From: Choristoneura fumiferana
Taxonomy: Eukaryota > Arthropoda > Insecta > Lepidoptera > Tortricidae
Direction: 5' to 3'
DNA length: 64,000 nucleotides
NCBI RefSeq assembly: GCF_025370935.1
Contig: NC_133492.1
Coordinates: forward strand, 11,293,033 to 11,357,032
In this document: positions 24,770-34,611 of the stretch, in pieces
How the letters are laid out: the number at the start of each line of letters is the position of its first letter
How positions within the stretch are numbered: the first letter of the stretch is position 1
The notes under the pieces: generated by a model
Told to the model about the DNA's origin: nothing
What the model saw: only the letters and a program-made list of their open reading frames with translations
Databases searched by the model: none
Program-made: the position numbers and the translations under genes

Positions 24770-25561
24770 TCTGCATATTTAGGTACAGTTGAACCATGTG
24801 ATTCCTGACCCACTGTAGAACGTTCTCACAGTAAGTGTCACAATGAATTCCCTTATCAAACAATGCGATGTCACTATGACTTTTTCTACGAAAAGGTTCC
24901 ACTGTGGGTAACGATTCAGTTGGTTCGATAGTAGGTACATCAATATGATGACGTTGCAGCCCTGCCTTTTAGGGTTCCGTAAGCTTTAAGCAAACTTACC
25001 GTCATTTCGCTTGAATGCTCGCTAGAATGCACGCTAAAAGGACATGTTCATTCTGTGAGCTTTTAAATGTACCATTTGCTAGAATGCTCATTACAAGTAA
25101 ATGCTCAAGTTCATCATCACTTTAATAGTTATAGGTAAAATATTTATAATCATATGATTCTAAAGTATCGCAAGATAAAATTAACCGGACACAGAAGACA
25201 ATATACACACACTGAATCGGAAAACTTGTTAGGAAACACAATAATAGGCTCGCAGGTCAACAATAGAATCTGTGCGCATTTAATACTGACAAACAAATAT
25301 TAATATCATTCCTTCTGGAAGTTTCCCGGGCATCTGTCGCGGGATGGTTCCATGCATAATGCAAACGGCTGATTGTGCCACCATAGGGACCAGCTCTTTG
25401 CGGCAACATCCATCGTGTATTTGTTTGGTACGCCTTTTATACTACGAGTATATCAAGCATGAAATTCTTGGGAGCATATTGAATGATTTCCACCTTCAAG
25501 TGTTTGGGTGTAAGAATTTCTGCGCGACCGTGTTTTGTTTGTCCATTTAATTTTATTCAAA
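24770..25561. other. No gene seen
   Basis: AT-rich unique sequence up to the BEL/Pao insertion point. Confidence 0.5.
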
Positions 25562-25566
25562 ATAGT

Positions 25567-26082
25567 TGTTTTGGGGCGATAAAAATATGAAATAAAGTGG
25601 ACTGTAGCTAAATTTTAAATCAAAAACGAAAGCAAAGGAAATCTAAGTTTCTCGAAAACAATTAGTTATTCCGTTTATACAAATAGAAAGAGGGCGCGAA
25701 AAGTGCTTATACGCATACCTGGTTTCCTCAGGGTGTGTACTGCTCTGTGAGGCCTCAATCAAGACCGGCACATCAGCTACTTACGAGTGTACGAGCTCGG
25801 TTTACCACTGTTTTCGCCTCCGCAGCCTTACTCAATCTGCCCACACCTTCTCACAACACGAAATAATGCATATGCACTTATTTTAATGTATTAAAAAATA
25901 GAAAGAGTTTCTTTACTCTTAGTTTGTACAAATATTAGATCCGCCTGTTACGGGGTCGATACGAAAAGTGAAAAATTCAATATGGCACGCGCCGGAACAC
26001 GGGTTGCCATATAAAAAACGGAAGTTAGAAATAAAATTTATAAAATGTTGCCATTACAAAAAAGCAACGTGAAAGTTGAACA
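25567..26082 (-). repeat. 3' LTR of the BEL/Pao element
   Basis: 516 bp. Compared with the 5' LTR I count four substitutions and two compensating 1-nt indels in A runs. The purine-richer ggtgagcggta (minus strand, 26083-26093) just inside is the likely polypurine primer, though it is not a clean purine run. Confidence 0.93.
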
Positions 26083-26183
26083 TACCGCTCACCTAAATAT
26101 GCAGTATTTACGATACAAAAATTACATTTAAACAAAACAATTAGCCTAAAACTATGACTCTACCATGATGAGTCTGGCGAAAA

Positions 26184-26757
26184 TTAATTTGACAGTGGCA
26201 AGGGACATAGTTTCACGACAGGCCGCTTGTAATGACCAGTCGCAGTTCGAACCGTGACGACTCTACATACTCCGTCGGATCCCGGATGTAAAGCCGAAAT
26301 ACGACCGAGAGTCCATTTCAAAGGACTAGTTTGTTCGTTGATTAACAGCACTAATGTACCAACGAGAATATTTGTGTTAACCTTATTCCATTTAGCCCTC
26401 TGCTGCAATGTGTGTACATACTCGCTATGCCACCGATGCCAAAAGTCTTGGTGCATTTTCTGTATTAATTTCCAGCGATTACTGATACTGACGTTCTGGT
26501 CAGTAAAGTCTTCTTCCGGAAGGATGGACAGAGGTTCAAGCGTTAAGAAATGACCCGGGGTAATTGCCGATAAGTCATTCGGGTCTGTACTAATAGGGGT
26601 GAGAGGACGCGAGTTGAGCATGGCCTCAATCTGCGTGAGGACGGTGTAAAATTCCTCGAACGTTAAGCGTTGGTTTCCAACGACTCTAGCTAAATGAGTC
26701 TTAATGGAACGTATGCCAGATTCGGCCAAACCATTAAAATGCGGGCTACCAGGGGGT
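26184..26757 (-). pseudogene. Integrase C-terminal part of the BEL/Pao pol, out of frame with the rest
   Basis: A 181-codon frame starting at 26729 continues the polyprotein after the frame change. It opens with the segment carrying the third integrase catalytic residue (GLAESGIRS context, the E of D,D,E). It then gives the conserved LNSRPLTPIS and NRWKLIQKMHQDFWHRW stretches and the C-terminal DUF5641-type domain (GTLVLLINEQ, PLKWTLGRI, HPGSDG, RPVVKLCPL), typical of BEL/Pao integrases. It ends 101 bases before the 3' LTR. Its apparent ATG is internal, so it is not an independent gene. Confidence 0.9.
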
Positions 26758-29700
26758 TAAACGAAAACTTTAGTTCCTGCGCGTTGGCAGCACTCTTCAT
26801 AAGCGGACCGAGATAGTTACTAGCGCCGATAAAGTTACGACCCTGGTCTGATACAATTTGGTTACACCGACCTCGACGTGCAATAAACCGCTTCAATACA
26901 CAAAGGAAGGCTTCCGTCGATAACTCCGAAGCGAGTTCTATGTGAATAGCCTTCGTACTTGTACAAACGAACACACATATGTAGCCTTTGTACGTTCTCA
27001 CACCACGTCCACGTCCGAGAGCGATATCGAAAGGTCCTCCATAATCGATGGCGACACTAGAAAATGGCTTTATTTTGGAAATACGACATAATGGAAGGTT
27101 TCCCATAAGCGGAGCTGAAGCGGGCGCGGGGTGAGCCCGAAAACATTTGACACAACCACCGACAACCGCCCGAATAGCTCGCTTGGGCGATAAGATCCAA
27201 AAAGATTGCGCAAGAAGGTTTTGTAGAGTTTGAGCACCTGGGTGTAAAAATCTCTTATGATATTCTTCAATAATTAATACTGTCAATCGATGGGAGCGAG
27301 GCAATAATATGGGATATTTTATAGAAAATTTAATTGGTGCATTCGCCAAGCGACCGCCCACCCTGACAATACCCGCCGCGTCAATAAACAACGAGAGCTT
27401 GCGCAAGCTTTTTGGCAGTAAATTTACACGACCATCCTTAAGATGGGTGATCTCTACAGAAAACGAAGTGAGCTGCACATGTTTTAACAAAAACATGAGA
27501 GCTGCCGTAGTTTCCGAATTCTGTAAAGATCCGACAATTTTGTTGTTAAACAACCGACAAAACCGAAAACAATAGGCTAACACTCGCTTTAACGTGAAAA
27601 GCGAAGAAAACCTGTCGAGAAGCATGTCAATTAAACTAGAAGTGTTTGACGCTACTAAGGTACAAATCCGCTGTTCTTCCAAGGTAGAGCCATTTGCCGG
27701 CTCGTCCAGTGACGATGAAGGCCAATTGCGTTCGTCTTTCAGCAACCAGGAAGGACCTCTCCACCAGAGTTCACACCCAATCAGATCCGCGGGCAGCATA
27801 CCCCGAGATCCCACATCGGCTGGATTGGATAGAGTACTTACGTGGCGCCAACGATCAGGAGCGATAATTTCTTGAATATGACTAACACGGTTGGCCACGA
27901 AAGTCTTCCAGCGAGATGGACACGACTTGATCCACGCCAGGGCTACGCTTGAATCTGACCAGGCGACGACATCCTGAATAAGATATAAAGGCCGCAAAGC
28001 TTCCTGAACAGACAGCATTAAATCCGACAAAAGAACGGCGGCTTGCAGTTCCAACCTCGGAATTGATAATTTACGAAGAGGTGCCACTTTAGATTTAGCA
28101 CAACAAAACTCTACAAATGTAGAGTCGTCTGCAGCAACAACACGACAGTAAATAACTGCAGCATAACCGCGCTCCGAGGCGTCGCAAAACCCATGAAGCT
28201 GCAACGAAACGAAAGAATGAACGATGCGACGAGGAATGATAATAGACTCTAACAACGACAACTGAGATTTAAAACGAGTCCATTCTGCGGCGATCACTTC
28301 CGAAACGTCGTCGTCCCAATGGATCCCCGATGACCATAAGACTTGCATTAAATATTTCGCATGAAACGCGATAGGGCATAAAAAACCTAATGGGTCATAA
28401 ATGCGTGCGATGTTCGAAAGGATGGTACGCTTAGTACATCTTTGGTCACTAGGACTTGACACTTCAAATTGAAATGAATCAATCTGTGGACGCCACGATA
28501 ATCCCAATATTTTAAGCGATAAGTCCGAAATTTCGTCAAAATGTTTAAATTCACTCGAGTACAACTCAGAGGGCGGGAGATCAGCGATAAGTTTCTTATT
28601 ATTGGAGGTCCATTTTCTCAAATGGAACCCACCCGACGACAAAATCTTAGAAAGTTCTGATCTTAAAAGTAGAGCCTGCTCGATAGAGTCAGCACCCGTG
28701 ACGACGTCATCGACATATATATCTCTACCAAGCACCATCGAACCAGTAGGATGAGTGACTGTAGACTCCTGGGCTAACTGCGCGATAGTTCGAAGAGCTT
28801 GATAAGGGGCAGATTTGACTCCATAAGTTACAGTCACTAATCTGTAATCTTTAACCGGACTGTTAGTAGAGCGTCGCCATAGAATCCGCTGGTACTCTGC
28901 ATCTTTATCAGCTACGAGGATTTGTCGATACATGGCTTTTATGTCACCTGTAAAAACTACTTTGTGCCATCGAAACCGAGTAAGAATATCAAAGATGTTT
29001 GCTTGTAACTTGGGACCTGCCAAGAGTGTATCATTGAGCGACAATCCATTACTGTCTCTACAACTCGCGTCAAAAACGGCTCGAAGCGGTGTGCTAACAG
29101 AGTCGGGACGAAGAACGGCATGATGAGGAATGTAATAAAAATTCCCAACACCCACAGACGGTTGCTCTACCTCCTCCATGTGACCGCTCGTCTCATACTC
29201 ATCCATAAACGAAACATAAGCTTCACGAAAATCAGCATGCTTTGAAAGCTTGCGTTCCAACGAAAAGAGTCTGCGCATTGCAGTTTCCCGAGTGTTCGAA
29301 AATATAGGCCTATTCAGAGGATCGACGAAAGGCAAAGGTACCACGAAACGGCCTTCACTCGTAGAACGAAAATTCTCAACGAAAATGTCTTCACAAAGTT
29401 GGTCCTCTTTCGACAATATAGATTTACTGGAACTACTAACATTCTCTAGCTCCCAGAATCTTTTTAGAGAACTGTCCAACGATAAATTAGATTGTGAAGA
29501 ACTCGAAACGAAAAAACAATCTTTCCGACGACGATTATTGAAAGATTGCAAATGACTTTCATCACACTCCCCTATAATTATCCATCCAAATATGGTTTCA
29601 ATAGCCTTAGGTTGACCCATACTTCCCTGTCTGCGACCATTAGCAAGAGAGGATGCAAATATGTCTGCGTTAAGCAATAAATCAATTGGTCCAGGATTTG

Positions 29701-31327
29701 CAAAGTCTGGGTCAGCAAGGCGCACATCCTTTATGTGATTCCACTTAGAAAAATCTACGATATGACATGGTTGATCAGCACAAATAGTTGGTAACACAAG
29801 GGCTTCAAAATTAAATTCAGTCTGATTTGTCCCCATGGATTTCACGGAACACAACAACGACCCTCTGGGCTGAGCCACAGCATTCCCAATCCCAGAGACA
29901 GACTCACCAGTTTGGTTAATTTTTAATCCAAGGCGCTCAGCACATTGTTCCGAAATAAAATTACATGCACTCGCACAATCCAATAAAGCACGAGCTGGAT
30001 GATACTGTCCAACACTGTCCTTGACTGCTACCCTAGCAGTTGCAAATAACACTGTGTTACTATTTGATACAGTAGTCAAAGCAATATTAGTGCCTGATGG
30101 GCCACTCACCAAGACTTGTGGTGCCGGCTCATCCACTGGAGGTTTTGATGTTGATTTATAGAAATGCAAGAGAGTGTGGTGCGAGTACCCACACACACTA
30201 CAACCAGATGACTCATGGCACTGTTTTACCTTGTGATTAATTGATAAACAACGAACACACAAACCCTTATTTTTTACGAATTTAAATCTTGCAGTTGCAT
30301 CCAACTTTAAAAACTTATCACAACTGGCTAAACTGTGCTGATCATTACAATACTCACAAGCCGATGATGTAATGAAAAGAGTTGTCTTTGTTTTCCGATG
30401 ATTGAAAGTTGCACTATGGTTGGATTTATTAGACAAATTATGATTTGGTATGGGCCTAACATCCATTACTTCTAAGGCACGAATCTGCTTTTCAATGAAT
30501 TCCTGTAGTTTTTTAAAGTCTGGAATATCATTAGAGTTGAATTCAAGTTGGAATGCCTCGCGTGTATGCTTGTCTAATTTGGACCAAAGTAAATGAACCA
30601 ACATAAAATTACTGTCTGGTAAACGAAGTTTCTCTAACACTTGTAAAGTTTCTTTGAATGTGCGATGCACTCGCTCCAACTCCACTCCTGACTTTGACTT
30701 AACCTGTTCACAGTACAACATTTTTTCATAGTAGGTAAAAGCAATCTGCCGTTTTTTATTAAAATGCAAATTTAAAGCATTATATGCATCAATATAGCTA
30801 TCATTTGAAATAGGATAGTTTTTTATTAAATCCAATGCTGTACCTTGAACACTTGTCAACAAGTAATGCAACTTTTCAATATTTGGAATATCTCTTTTAT
30901 GGATCAACGAATTAAACAACTGAATAAAAGAAATCCAATTTTCCAGTTTACCATCAAAAGGTTTTATGTTAATTTTAGGTAATTTGGCTGATATGTTTTC
31001 ATTATATTGCTTAACAGGAGCACATTGTTGTGATCGTAACCGCGTAAGAACCGATTTCATTTTAGTCTCGAAATCCACTGTCACTTGAAATTCCACCTTA
31101 CTATCACTACAATTCGAAATTACTGCTCGCTGAGCTTCATGAAAACTCTCCGAAATAGGCTTTAGATCATTTTCTGTATAGCCAACCAAATCAGTACCCA
31201 TCATAAACTCCAAACGCATCATGGCATAGTCACGTTCGACTATGTTCTGATCGGCTTTCACTTCACTTGTCACAGAATGTTCACTTTCCGTCATTTTTAT
31301 TGAAATACGAAACAAACAATTAAACAA
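26690..31327 (-). CDS. gag-pol: BEL/Pao gag-pol polyprotein, 3' end frameshifted
   Basis: An open frame of 1,545 codons. Start: Met1 (31327) or, more likely, Met12 (31294), where MTESEHSV begins. Residues ~118-290: DUF1759-type gag (KINIKPFDGKLENW). 324-388: cysteine clusters with one exact CX2CX4HX4C knuckle (C357, C360, H365, C370). ~430-520: DUF1758-type aspartic protease with LLDCA (448-452) at the active-site position, where the residue after D is usually S or T. ~720-905: reverse transcriptase with YVDD at 871-874. ~1045-1180: RNase H-like (GFCDAS, RLELQAAVL, WSDSS). 1357-1398: integrase zinc finger (H, H, C, C). Core aspartates at D1428 and D1494. From about residue 1526 the frame runs into missense and stops after 20 residues, owing to a one-base shift at a G5 run (26752-26756, plus strand). 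The third catalytic residue lies in the next frame, so this copy should not make functional integrase unless the shift is a sequencing error. Confidence 0.95.
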   Translation of the reverse strand: MFNCLFRISIKMTESEHSVTSEVKADQNIVERDYAMMRLEFMMGTDLVGYTENDLKPISESFHEAQRAVISNCSDSKVEFQVTVDFETKMKSVLTRLRSQQCAPVKQYNENISAKLPKINIKPFDGKLENWISFIQLFNSLIHKRDIPNIEKLHYLLTSVQGTALDLIKNYPISNDSYIDAYNALNLHFNKKRQIAFTYYEKMLYCEQVKSKSGVELERVHRTFKETLQVLEKLRLPDSNFMLVHLLWSKLDKHTREAFQLEFNSNDIPDFKKLQEFIEKQIRALEVMDVRPIPNHNLSNKSNHSATFNHRKTKTTLFITSSACEYCNDQHSLASCDKFLKLDATARFKFVKNKGLCVRCLSINHKVKQCHESSGCSVCGYSHHTLLHFYKSTSKPPVDEPAPQVLVSGPSGTNIALTTVSNSNTVLFATARVAVKDSVGQYHPARALLDCASACNFISEQCAERLGLKINQTGESVSGIGNAVAQPRGSLLCSVKSMGTNQTEFNFEALVLPTICADQPCHIVDFSKWNHIKDVRLADPDFANPGPIDLLLNADIFASSLANGRRQGSMGQPKAIETIFGWIIIGECDESHLQSFNNRRRKDCFFVSSSSQSNLSLDSSLKRFWELENVSSSSKSILSKEDQLCEDIFVENFRSTSEGRFVVPLPFVDPLNRPIFSNTRETAMRRLFSLERKLSKHADFREAYVSFMDEYETSGHMEEVEQPSVGVGNFYYIPHHAVLRPDSVSTPLRAVFDASCRDSNGLSLNDTLLAGPKLQANIFDILTRFRWHKVVFTGDIKAMYRQILVADKDAEYQRILWRRSTNSPVKDYRLVTVTYGVKSAPYQALRTIAQLAQESTVTHPTGSMVLGRDIYVDDVVTGADSIEQALLLRSELSKILSSGGFHLRKWTSNNKKLIADLPPSELYSSEFKHFDEISDLSLKILGLSWRPQIDSFQFEVSSPSDQRCTKRTILSNIARIYDPLGFLCPIAFHAKYLMQVLWSSGIHWDDDVSEVIAAEWTRFKSQLSLLESIIIPRRIVHSFVSLQLHGFCDASERGYAAVIYCRVVAADDSTFVEFCCAKSKVAPLRKLSIPRLELQAAVLLSDLMLSVQEALRPLYLIQDVVAWSDSSVALAWIKSCPSRWKTFVANRVSHIQEIIAPDRWRHVSTLSNPADVGSRGMLPADLIGCELWWRGPSWLLKDERNWPSSSLDEPANGSTLEEQRICTLVASNTSSLIDMLLDRFSSLFTLKRVLAYCFRFCRLFNNKIVGSLQNSETTAALMFLLKHVQLTSFSVEITHLKDGRVNLLPKSLRKLSLFIDAAGIVRVGGRLANAPIKFSIKYPILLPRSHRLTVLIIEEYHKRFLHPGAQTLQNLLAQSFWILSPKRAIRAVVGGCVKCFRAHPAPASAPLMGNLPLCRISKIKPFSSVAIDYGGPFDIALGRGRGVRTYKGYICVFVCTSTKAIHIELASELSTEAFLCVLKRFIARRGRCNQIVSDQGRNFIGASNYLGPLMKSAANAQELKFSFNPLVARILMVWPNLAYVPLRLI

Positions 31328-31682
31328 AGTTTATACGAAAACAACGAAACGATAACGACAATAATAAACTTTGTTTAACCTCAAACTGTTTACATCAAAC
31401 GTCAACTGTCAATTTGATAATAAATGACAGTAGCCAAATGCTACCACACTAACGAAACAAAATTAATGAATCGGAAAGGAACGTTATCTATGACAACAAG
31501 TGTCCCAATATTGCCAACACAAATTTACAAAAAAATACAAACTAAAGCAAGTCACTCTTCCTTTTTGTAATGGCGACCGAATAAAAGTATACCTTCAAAT
31601 TTCGAACGAAAATTAAAAAACGATAAAATTATGTTTTTTAGCTTTAAATAGGTAACTTTTCACGATCCGGCCGAAGGATCAA
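31328..31682 (-). other. BEL/Pao leader with primer-binding region
   Basis: Sequence between the 5' LTR and the gag start. Immediately inside the LTR the minus strand reads ttgatccttcggccggatcg. The tRNA primer site should lie here, but it does not begin with the usual TGG and I cannot name the tRNA. The GATCC and GGATC arms can form a small hairpin. Confidence 0.6.
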
Positions 31683-32198
31683 TGTTTTGGGGCGATAAAA
31701 ATATGAAAATAAAGTGGACTGTAGCTAAATTTTAAATCAAAAACGAAAGCAAAGGAAATCTAAGTTTCTCGAAAACAATTAGTTATTCCGTTTATACAAA
31801 TAGAAAGAGGGCGCGAAAAGTGCTTATACGCATACCTGGTTTCCTCAGGGTGTGTACTGCTCTGTGAGGCCTCAATCAAGACCGGCACATCAGCTACTTA
31901 CGAGTGTACGAGCTCGGTTTACCACTGTTTTCGCCTCCGCAGCCTTACTCAATCTGCCCACACCTTCTCACAACACGAAATAATGCATATGCACTTATTT
32001 AAATGTATTAAAAATAGAAAGAGTTTCTTTACTCTTAGTTTGTACAAATATTAGATCCTCCTGTTACGGGGTCGATACGAAAAGTGATAAATTCAATATG
32101 GCACGCGCCGGAACACGGGTTGCCATATAAAAAACGGAAGTTAGAAATAAAATTTATAAAGTGTTGCCATTACAAAAAAGCAACGTGAAAGTTGAACA
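31683..32198 (-). repeat. 5' LTR of the BEL/Pao element
   Basis: 516 bp, TG...CA, matching the 3' LTR at all but four substituted positions and two single-base indels. It should contain the promoter and polyadenylation signals, none of which I can pin down by eye. Confidence 0.93.
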
Positions 32199-32209
32199 AT
32201 AGTCTTTAT

Positions 32210-32632
32210 TAATTTAGGCTTTATGCACATTCATGTCTTTCAGAGTTTGTGGCTGTGATATCTAAACATGTAAAATTCTGATTTGAGCACGTTTCAATGC
32301 TTTTATGATAATAATGAATGTTTTTAGATTCAGAGCAAGCTCTGAAGATGAACTCTAGTCGAGCTCTATTGGGTCCACAAGGCTGCTCTAAAAATTTACG
32401 CAGATGTTGATCTAAAGGTGAAATCTTGTTGAATTCGAAACGCGTTAGCGTGTAGTGTGTTGGTGGTGATAGTTGGATTTGTGTGTGTTCTACCTCCAGG
32501 TACATGAGCTGCATGAACACACTTTTGTTGCATAGACGTAGCTATCGTAAGATCGTAGGTGATCAAAGTAATTGTTTATAGTTCATTTATAGAGACCCGC
32601 AAAGTAACGCCTGAGTCAATAAACATTAGGGA
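32210..32632 (+). mobile_element. P1 element, diverged copy
   Basis: From 32338 it has the P1 order: ctctgaagatgaactct, a ~90-base private insert, gaattcgaaacgcgttagcg, gtggtgatagttgg, gagctgcatgaacaca, cgtagctatcgtaag and the end extension cgcaaagtaacgcctgag plus tcaataaa. The hammerhead core is split by the insert and so disrupted. The left boundary is uncertain. The BEL/Pao element sits just upstream. Confidence 0.65.
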
Positions 32633-32639
32633 ATGAATT

Positions 32640-33008
32640 GTCAGGTCCTAGATTCTTGGTCGAGAAATTTCTCCTCGGTCAGACATTAACCGCACCCTTT
32701 TATTTTCCGCCGGCAAACAAATCAACATATCACAGACAACTAAAGACATATCATTAAGTAGAGCAGGCTTACATGCCCATAGTTTGGTAAAAGCGTTTAC
32801 GTGTAAGAGAATTAGTCACGTTCCTTGGTTTCGCAGTTTTTGCTTTATCCCATGATTTATTCCGAGTTTGGGGGCTATTTGTAACGGCAGAGCGAATTGC
32901 GCTTTGTATTCATCACGCATTCATTTCTCAAATCAAAACCGACTCGGCGAAACAAAACGCTAGTTACATTTGTGAAAGGGCTATATTTTTGTTCATTATT
33001 TTTCAATA
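32640..33008. other. No gene seen
   Basis: Unique sequence, GC-richer at 32.80-32.95 kb. No repeat match in the window. Confidence 0.45.
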
Positions 33009-33009
33009 T

Positions 33010-33156
33010 TTAGGGGCTGTTTCACCATCCATTGATTAGTGTTAACTGGCGGTTAGGTGTGATGCCGTCGCTATTCGTTTTATTCGAATAGATGGAGACG
33101 GCATCACATTTAACTGTCGGTTATCGCTAATCAATGGATGGTGAAGCAGCCCCTTA
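33010..33156. mobile_element. Palindromic MITE family M2, copy 1
   Basis: ggggctgtttcaccatccat at the left is inverted at the right (atggatggtgaagcagcccc), and the inner arms around gatgccgtc / gacggcatc also pair. TTA flanks both ends (33010-33012 and 33154-33156). G-rich inverted ends with a TTA duplication fit PIF/Harbinger MITEs. The second copy is at 36.67 kb. Confidence 0.75.
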
Positions 33157-33420
33157 GACGACCAGATGGCCTAGTGGTTAGAGAACCTGAATACGAAGCT
33201 TGAGGTCCCGGGTTCGATTCCCGTGTCGGGGCAGATATTTGTATGAAAAATACGAATGTTTGTTCTCGGGTCTTGGGTGTTTAATATGTATTTAAGTATG
33301 TATCTATCTATATAATTATATTTATCCGTTGCTTAGTACCCATAACACAAGCTTTGCTAAGCTTACTTTGGGACTAGGTCAATTGGTGTGAATTGTCCCG
33401 TGATATTTAAATTTAAATTA
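33157..33420 (+). repeat. tRNA-derived SINE-B, full copy
   Basis: The head has an RNA polymerase III A box (tggcctagtgg, 33167-33177) and an exact B box (ggttcgattcc, 33211-33221) at tRNA-like spacing. The body follows with tacgaatgtttgttctcggg, tttatccgttgc, acaagctttgct and gggactaggtcaattggtgt. Matching bodies at 48.1 and 63.5 kb show it is a SINE and not a tRNA gene. It abuts the MITE directly. Confidence 0.85.
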
Positions 33421-33429
33421 AATTATACT

Positions 33430-33620
33430 ATCTTTGGCCCGTGGCTTTGCTCTTGCAGAATTATATGTAGTTTAAATCTTTTTTGATCTCACAGGCACTA
33501 TACATTATTTCTGGATAAAAAGTAGTCTATATGTTAAAACAGGGTAATTACCTGTGTGCAAATCCGTTCAGCACTTTTTGCGCATCAATACAAACTTTCG
33601 CGGTTATAGTATTAGTGGGA
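33430..33620 (+). repeat. Degenerate family H-like fragment
   Basis: Contains ggcccgtggctttgctc, ggataaaaagtagtctatat, gcaaatccgttcagc and actttcgcggtta, the usual order of the lepidopteran 'cccgcgactctgt' type repeat. Confidence 0.45.
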
Positions 33621-33632
33621 TGGAATGGGATG

Positions 33633-33850
33633 TAGCATGGCGAACGGTTGTGTTGCTCTGAAGATGAACTCTGGTTGAGTTCGAAACGCGTCAGTGTAGT
33701 GTGGTGGTGGTGATTGATGGGTTTGTGTAATTTGTATGTGTTCTTACAGTGCGGAGGTGGAGGAACTGGATGAACACATTTCTTGCATAAACGTAGCTAC
33801 CATAAGGTCGCGGGTGAGCAAAGTAATTATTTCAGTTCATTGATTGATTA
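33633..33850 (+). mobile_element. P1 element, single-arm copy
   Basis: Runs from gtagcatggcgaacgg through the hammerhead core, gtggtggtggtgattgatgg, gtggaggaactggatgaaca, aaggtcgcgggtgagcaaag and ends at tcagttcattga, so it stops at the short end without the ~40 bp extension. It has a single arm, not a fold-back. Confidence 0.75.
33658..33692 (+). ncRNA. Hammerhead ribozyme core (P1)
   Basis: CTGAAGA (33658-33664), T, then GAACTC (33666-33671), loop TGGTT and GAGTTC (33677-33682) as a perfect 6 bp stem II, GAAA (33683-33686) and CGCGTC (33687-33692). These match the hammerhead constants CUGANGA, GAAA and NUH with a minimal palindromic stem III (ACGCGT). Stem I here is weak (gct against agt). 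Confidence 0.6.
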
Positions 33851-33854
33851 CACC

Positions 33855-34255
33855 TAAATAGTTTCCAAACATCCATAATTCTTATTTCTCAATCCAATTT
33901 CCTAGCACCCTCGCAGTTCCAAACAAATTCCCCTGCAATCTGTTTTAATAAGGCATCAAGAAACAAAATGTGTTCCCGCCCGATAATATTTCACTGCTCA
34001 ATCCAGGGGGCAGCCATTGATTTTATAAATTCACCGCTTCAGTCGAGGATTTAATGAAAAACGTGCGTAGAAAGTTCTCGGCCCATTACTTACTTCCGGT
34101 GGTTATTAATGGCCGAAGCCGTAACCATCGATATGAATGCGTTAACGTAGATGCGCAGACCATTAAGTAGTGAGAAATTGGGCAGAGTTGAAATCACTAT
34201 TTTAATTAATACCTAATAGGGAGAGAAATATCTTTTGTATCGTGGTTGTTTGTGA
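33855..34255. other. No gene seen
   Basis: Unique sequence, GC-richer in parts. No frame or repeat supported. Confidence 0.45.
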
Positions 34256-34257
34256 GG

Positions 34258-34386
34258 ATGTACCTAGTCGAAAATACAAACTGAAACATAGATGCACCGA
34301 AAAACCAGAAAAAGAGACCAGCGCTGGAAATCGAACCCAGGTCCTCAGCATTCCGTGCTGCGTGCTATACCGCTACACCACCACTG
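34258..34386 (-). repeat. tRNA-derived SINE-C fragment
   Basis: On the minus strand: a tRNA-like head with an A-box-like ggtgtagcggtatagca and a B box gggttcgattt, then ccagcgctggtctctttttc and gcatctatgtttcagtttgt. This is a head-and-body arrangement common in Lepidoptera. Not a functional tRNA, because the acceptor arms do not pair. Confidence 0.65.
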
Positions 34387-34611
34387 GACAGATTAAAATT
34401 TGTAGTTGAAATAGAAAATACAAAAAGACTCCAAAAGCCAATCTTGATACCAAGTTTTGAAAAATAATTCGTAGAAGGATCGTTTTTATCATCAATCAAA
34501 CCAAAATATGTTTCTGTGTGTGATTCGTGACGATCTGTTTAAAATACCTACATACCTACTTCAAGCATCATGCTTTCATAGGAAAAAATATTTCAAACAG
34601 CGACTCAGTTT

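Larger units (their letters stand above)
25567..32198 (-). mobile_element. BEL/Pao LTR retrotransposon, nearly intact
   Basis: A 6,632 bp element on the minus strand bounded by two 516 bp LTRs, each beginning TG and ending CA, and by a 5 bp direct duplication atagt (25562-25566 and 32199-32203). Five-base duplications are usual for BEL/Pao. Between the LTRs lie a leader of about 350 bases, a gag-pol frame in the order capsid-like, zinc knuckles, protease, RT, RNase H, integrase, and about 100 bases before the 3' LTR. No envelope frame is present. Near-identical LTRs mean recent insertion on the scale of this window, in which all other elements are decayed. The only obvious lesion is a one-base frame change inside integrase. 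Confidence 0.95.

Noticed and set aside
27309..29555. Plus-strand frames of 60-101 codons inside the BEL/Pao element
   Set aside because: They are antisense shadows of the gag-pol frame.
26690..31327. Treating the 1,545-codon frame as a host gene
   Set aside because: It lies between matching LTRs with a target duplication and has the BEL/Pao domain order.
31660..31682. Similarity of the BEL/Pao leader start to the 3' end of 18S rRNA (gaaggatca)
   Set aside because: Too short to mean anything; no further rRNA sequence follows.
33157..33235. A functional tRNA gene
   Set aside because: A and B boxes are present but the body continues as a repeated SINE and the acceptor stem does not close. 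The same holds at 34.3, 50.7, 54.5 and 63.5 kb.
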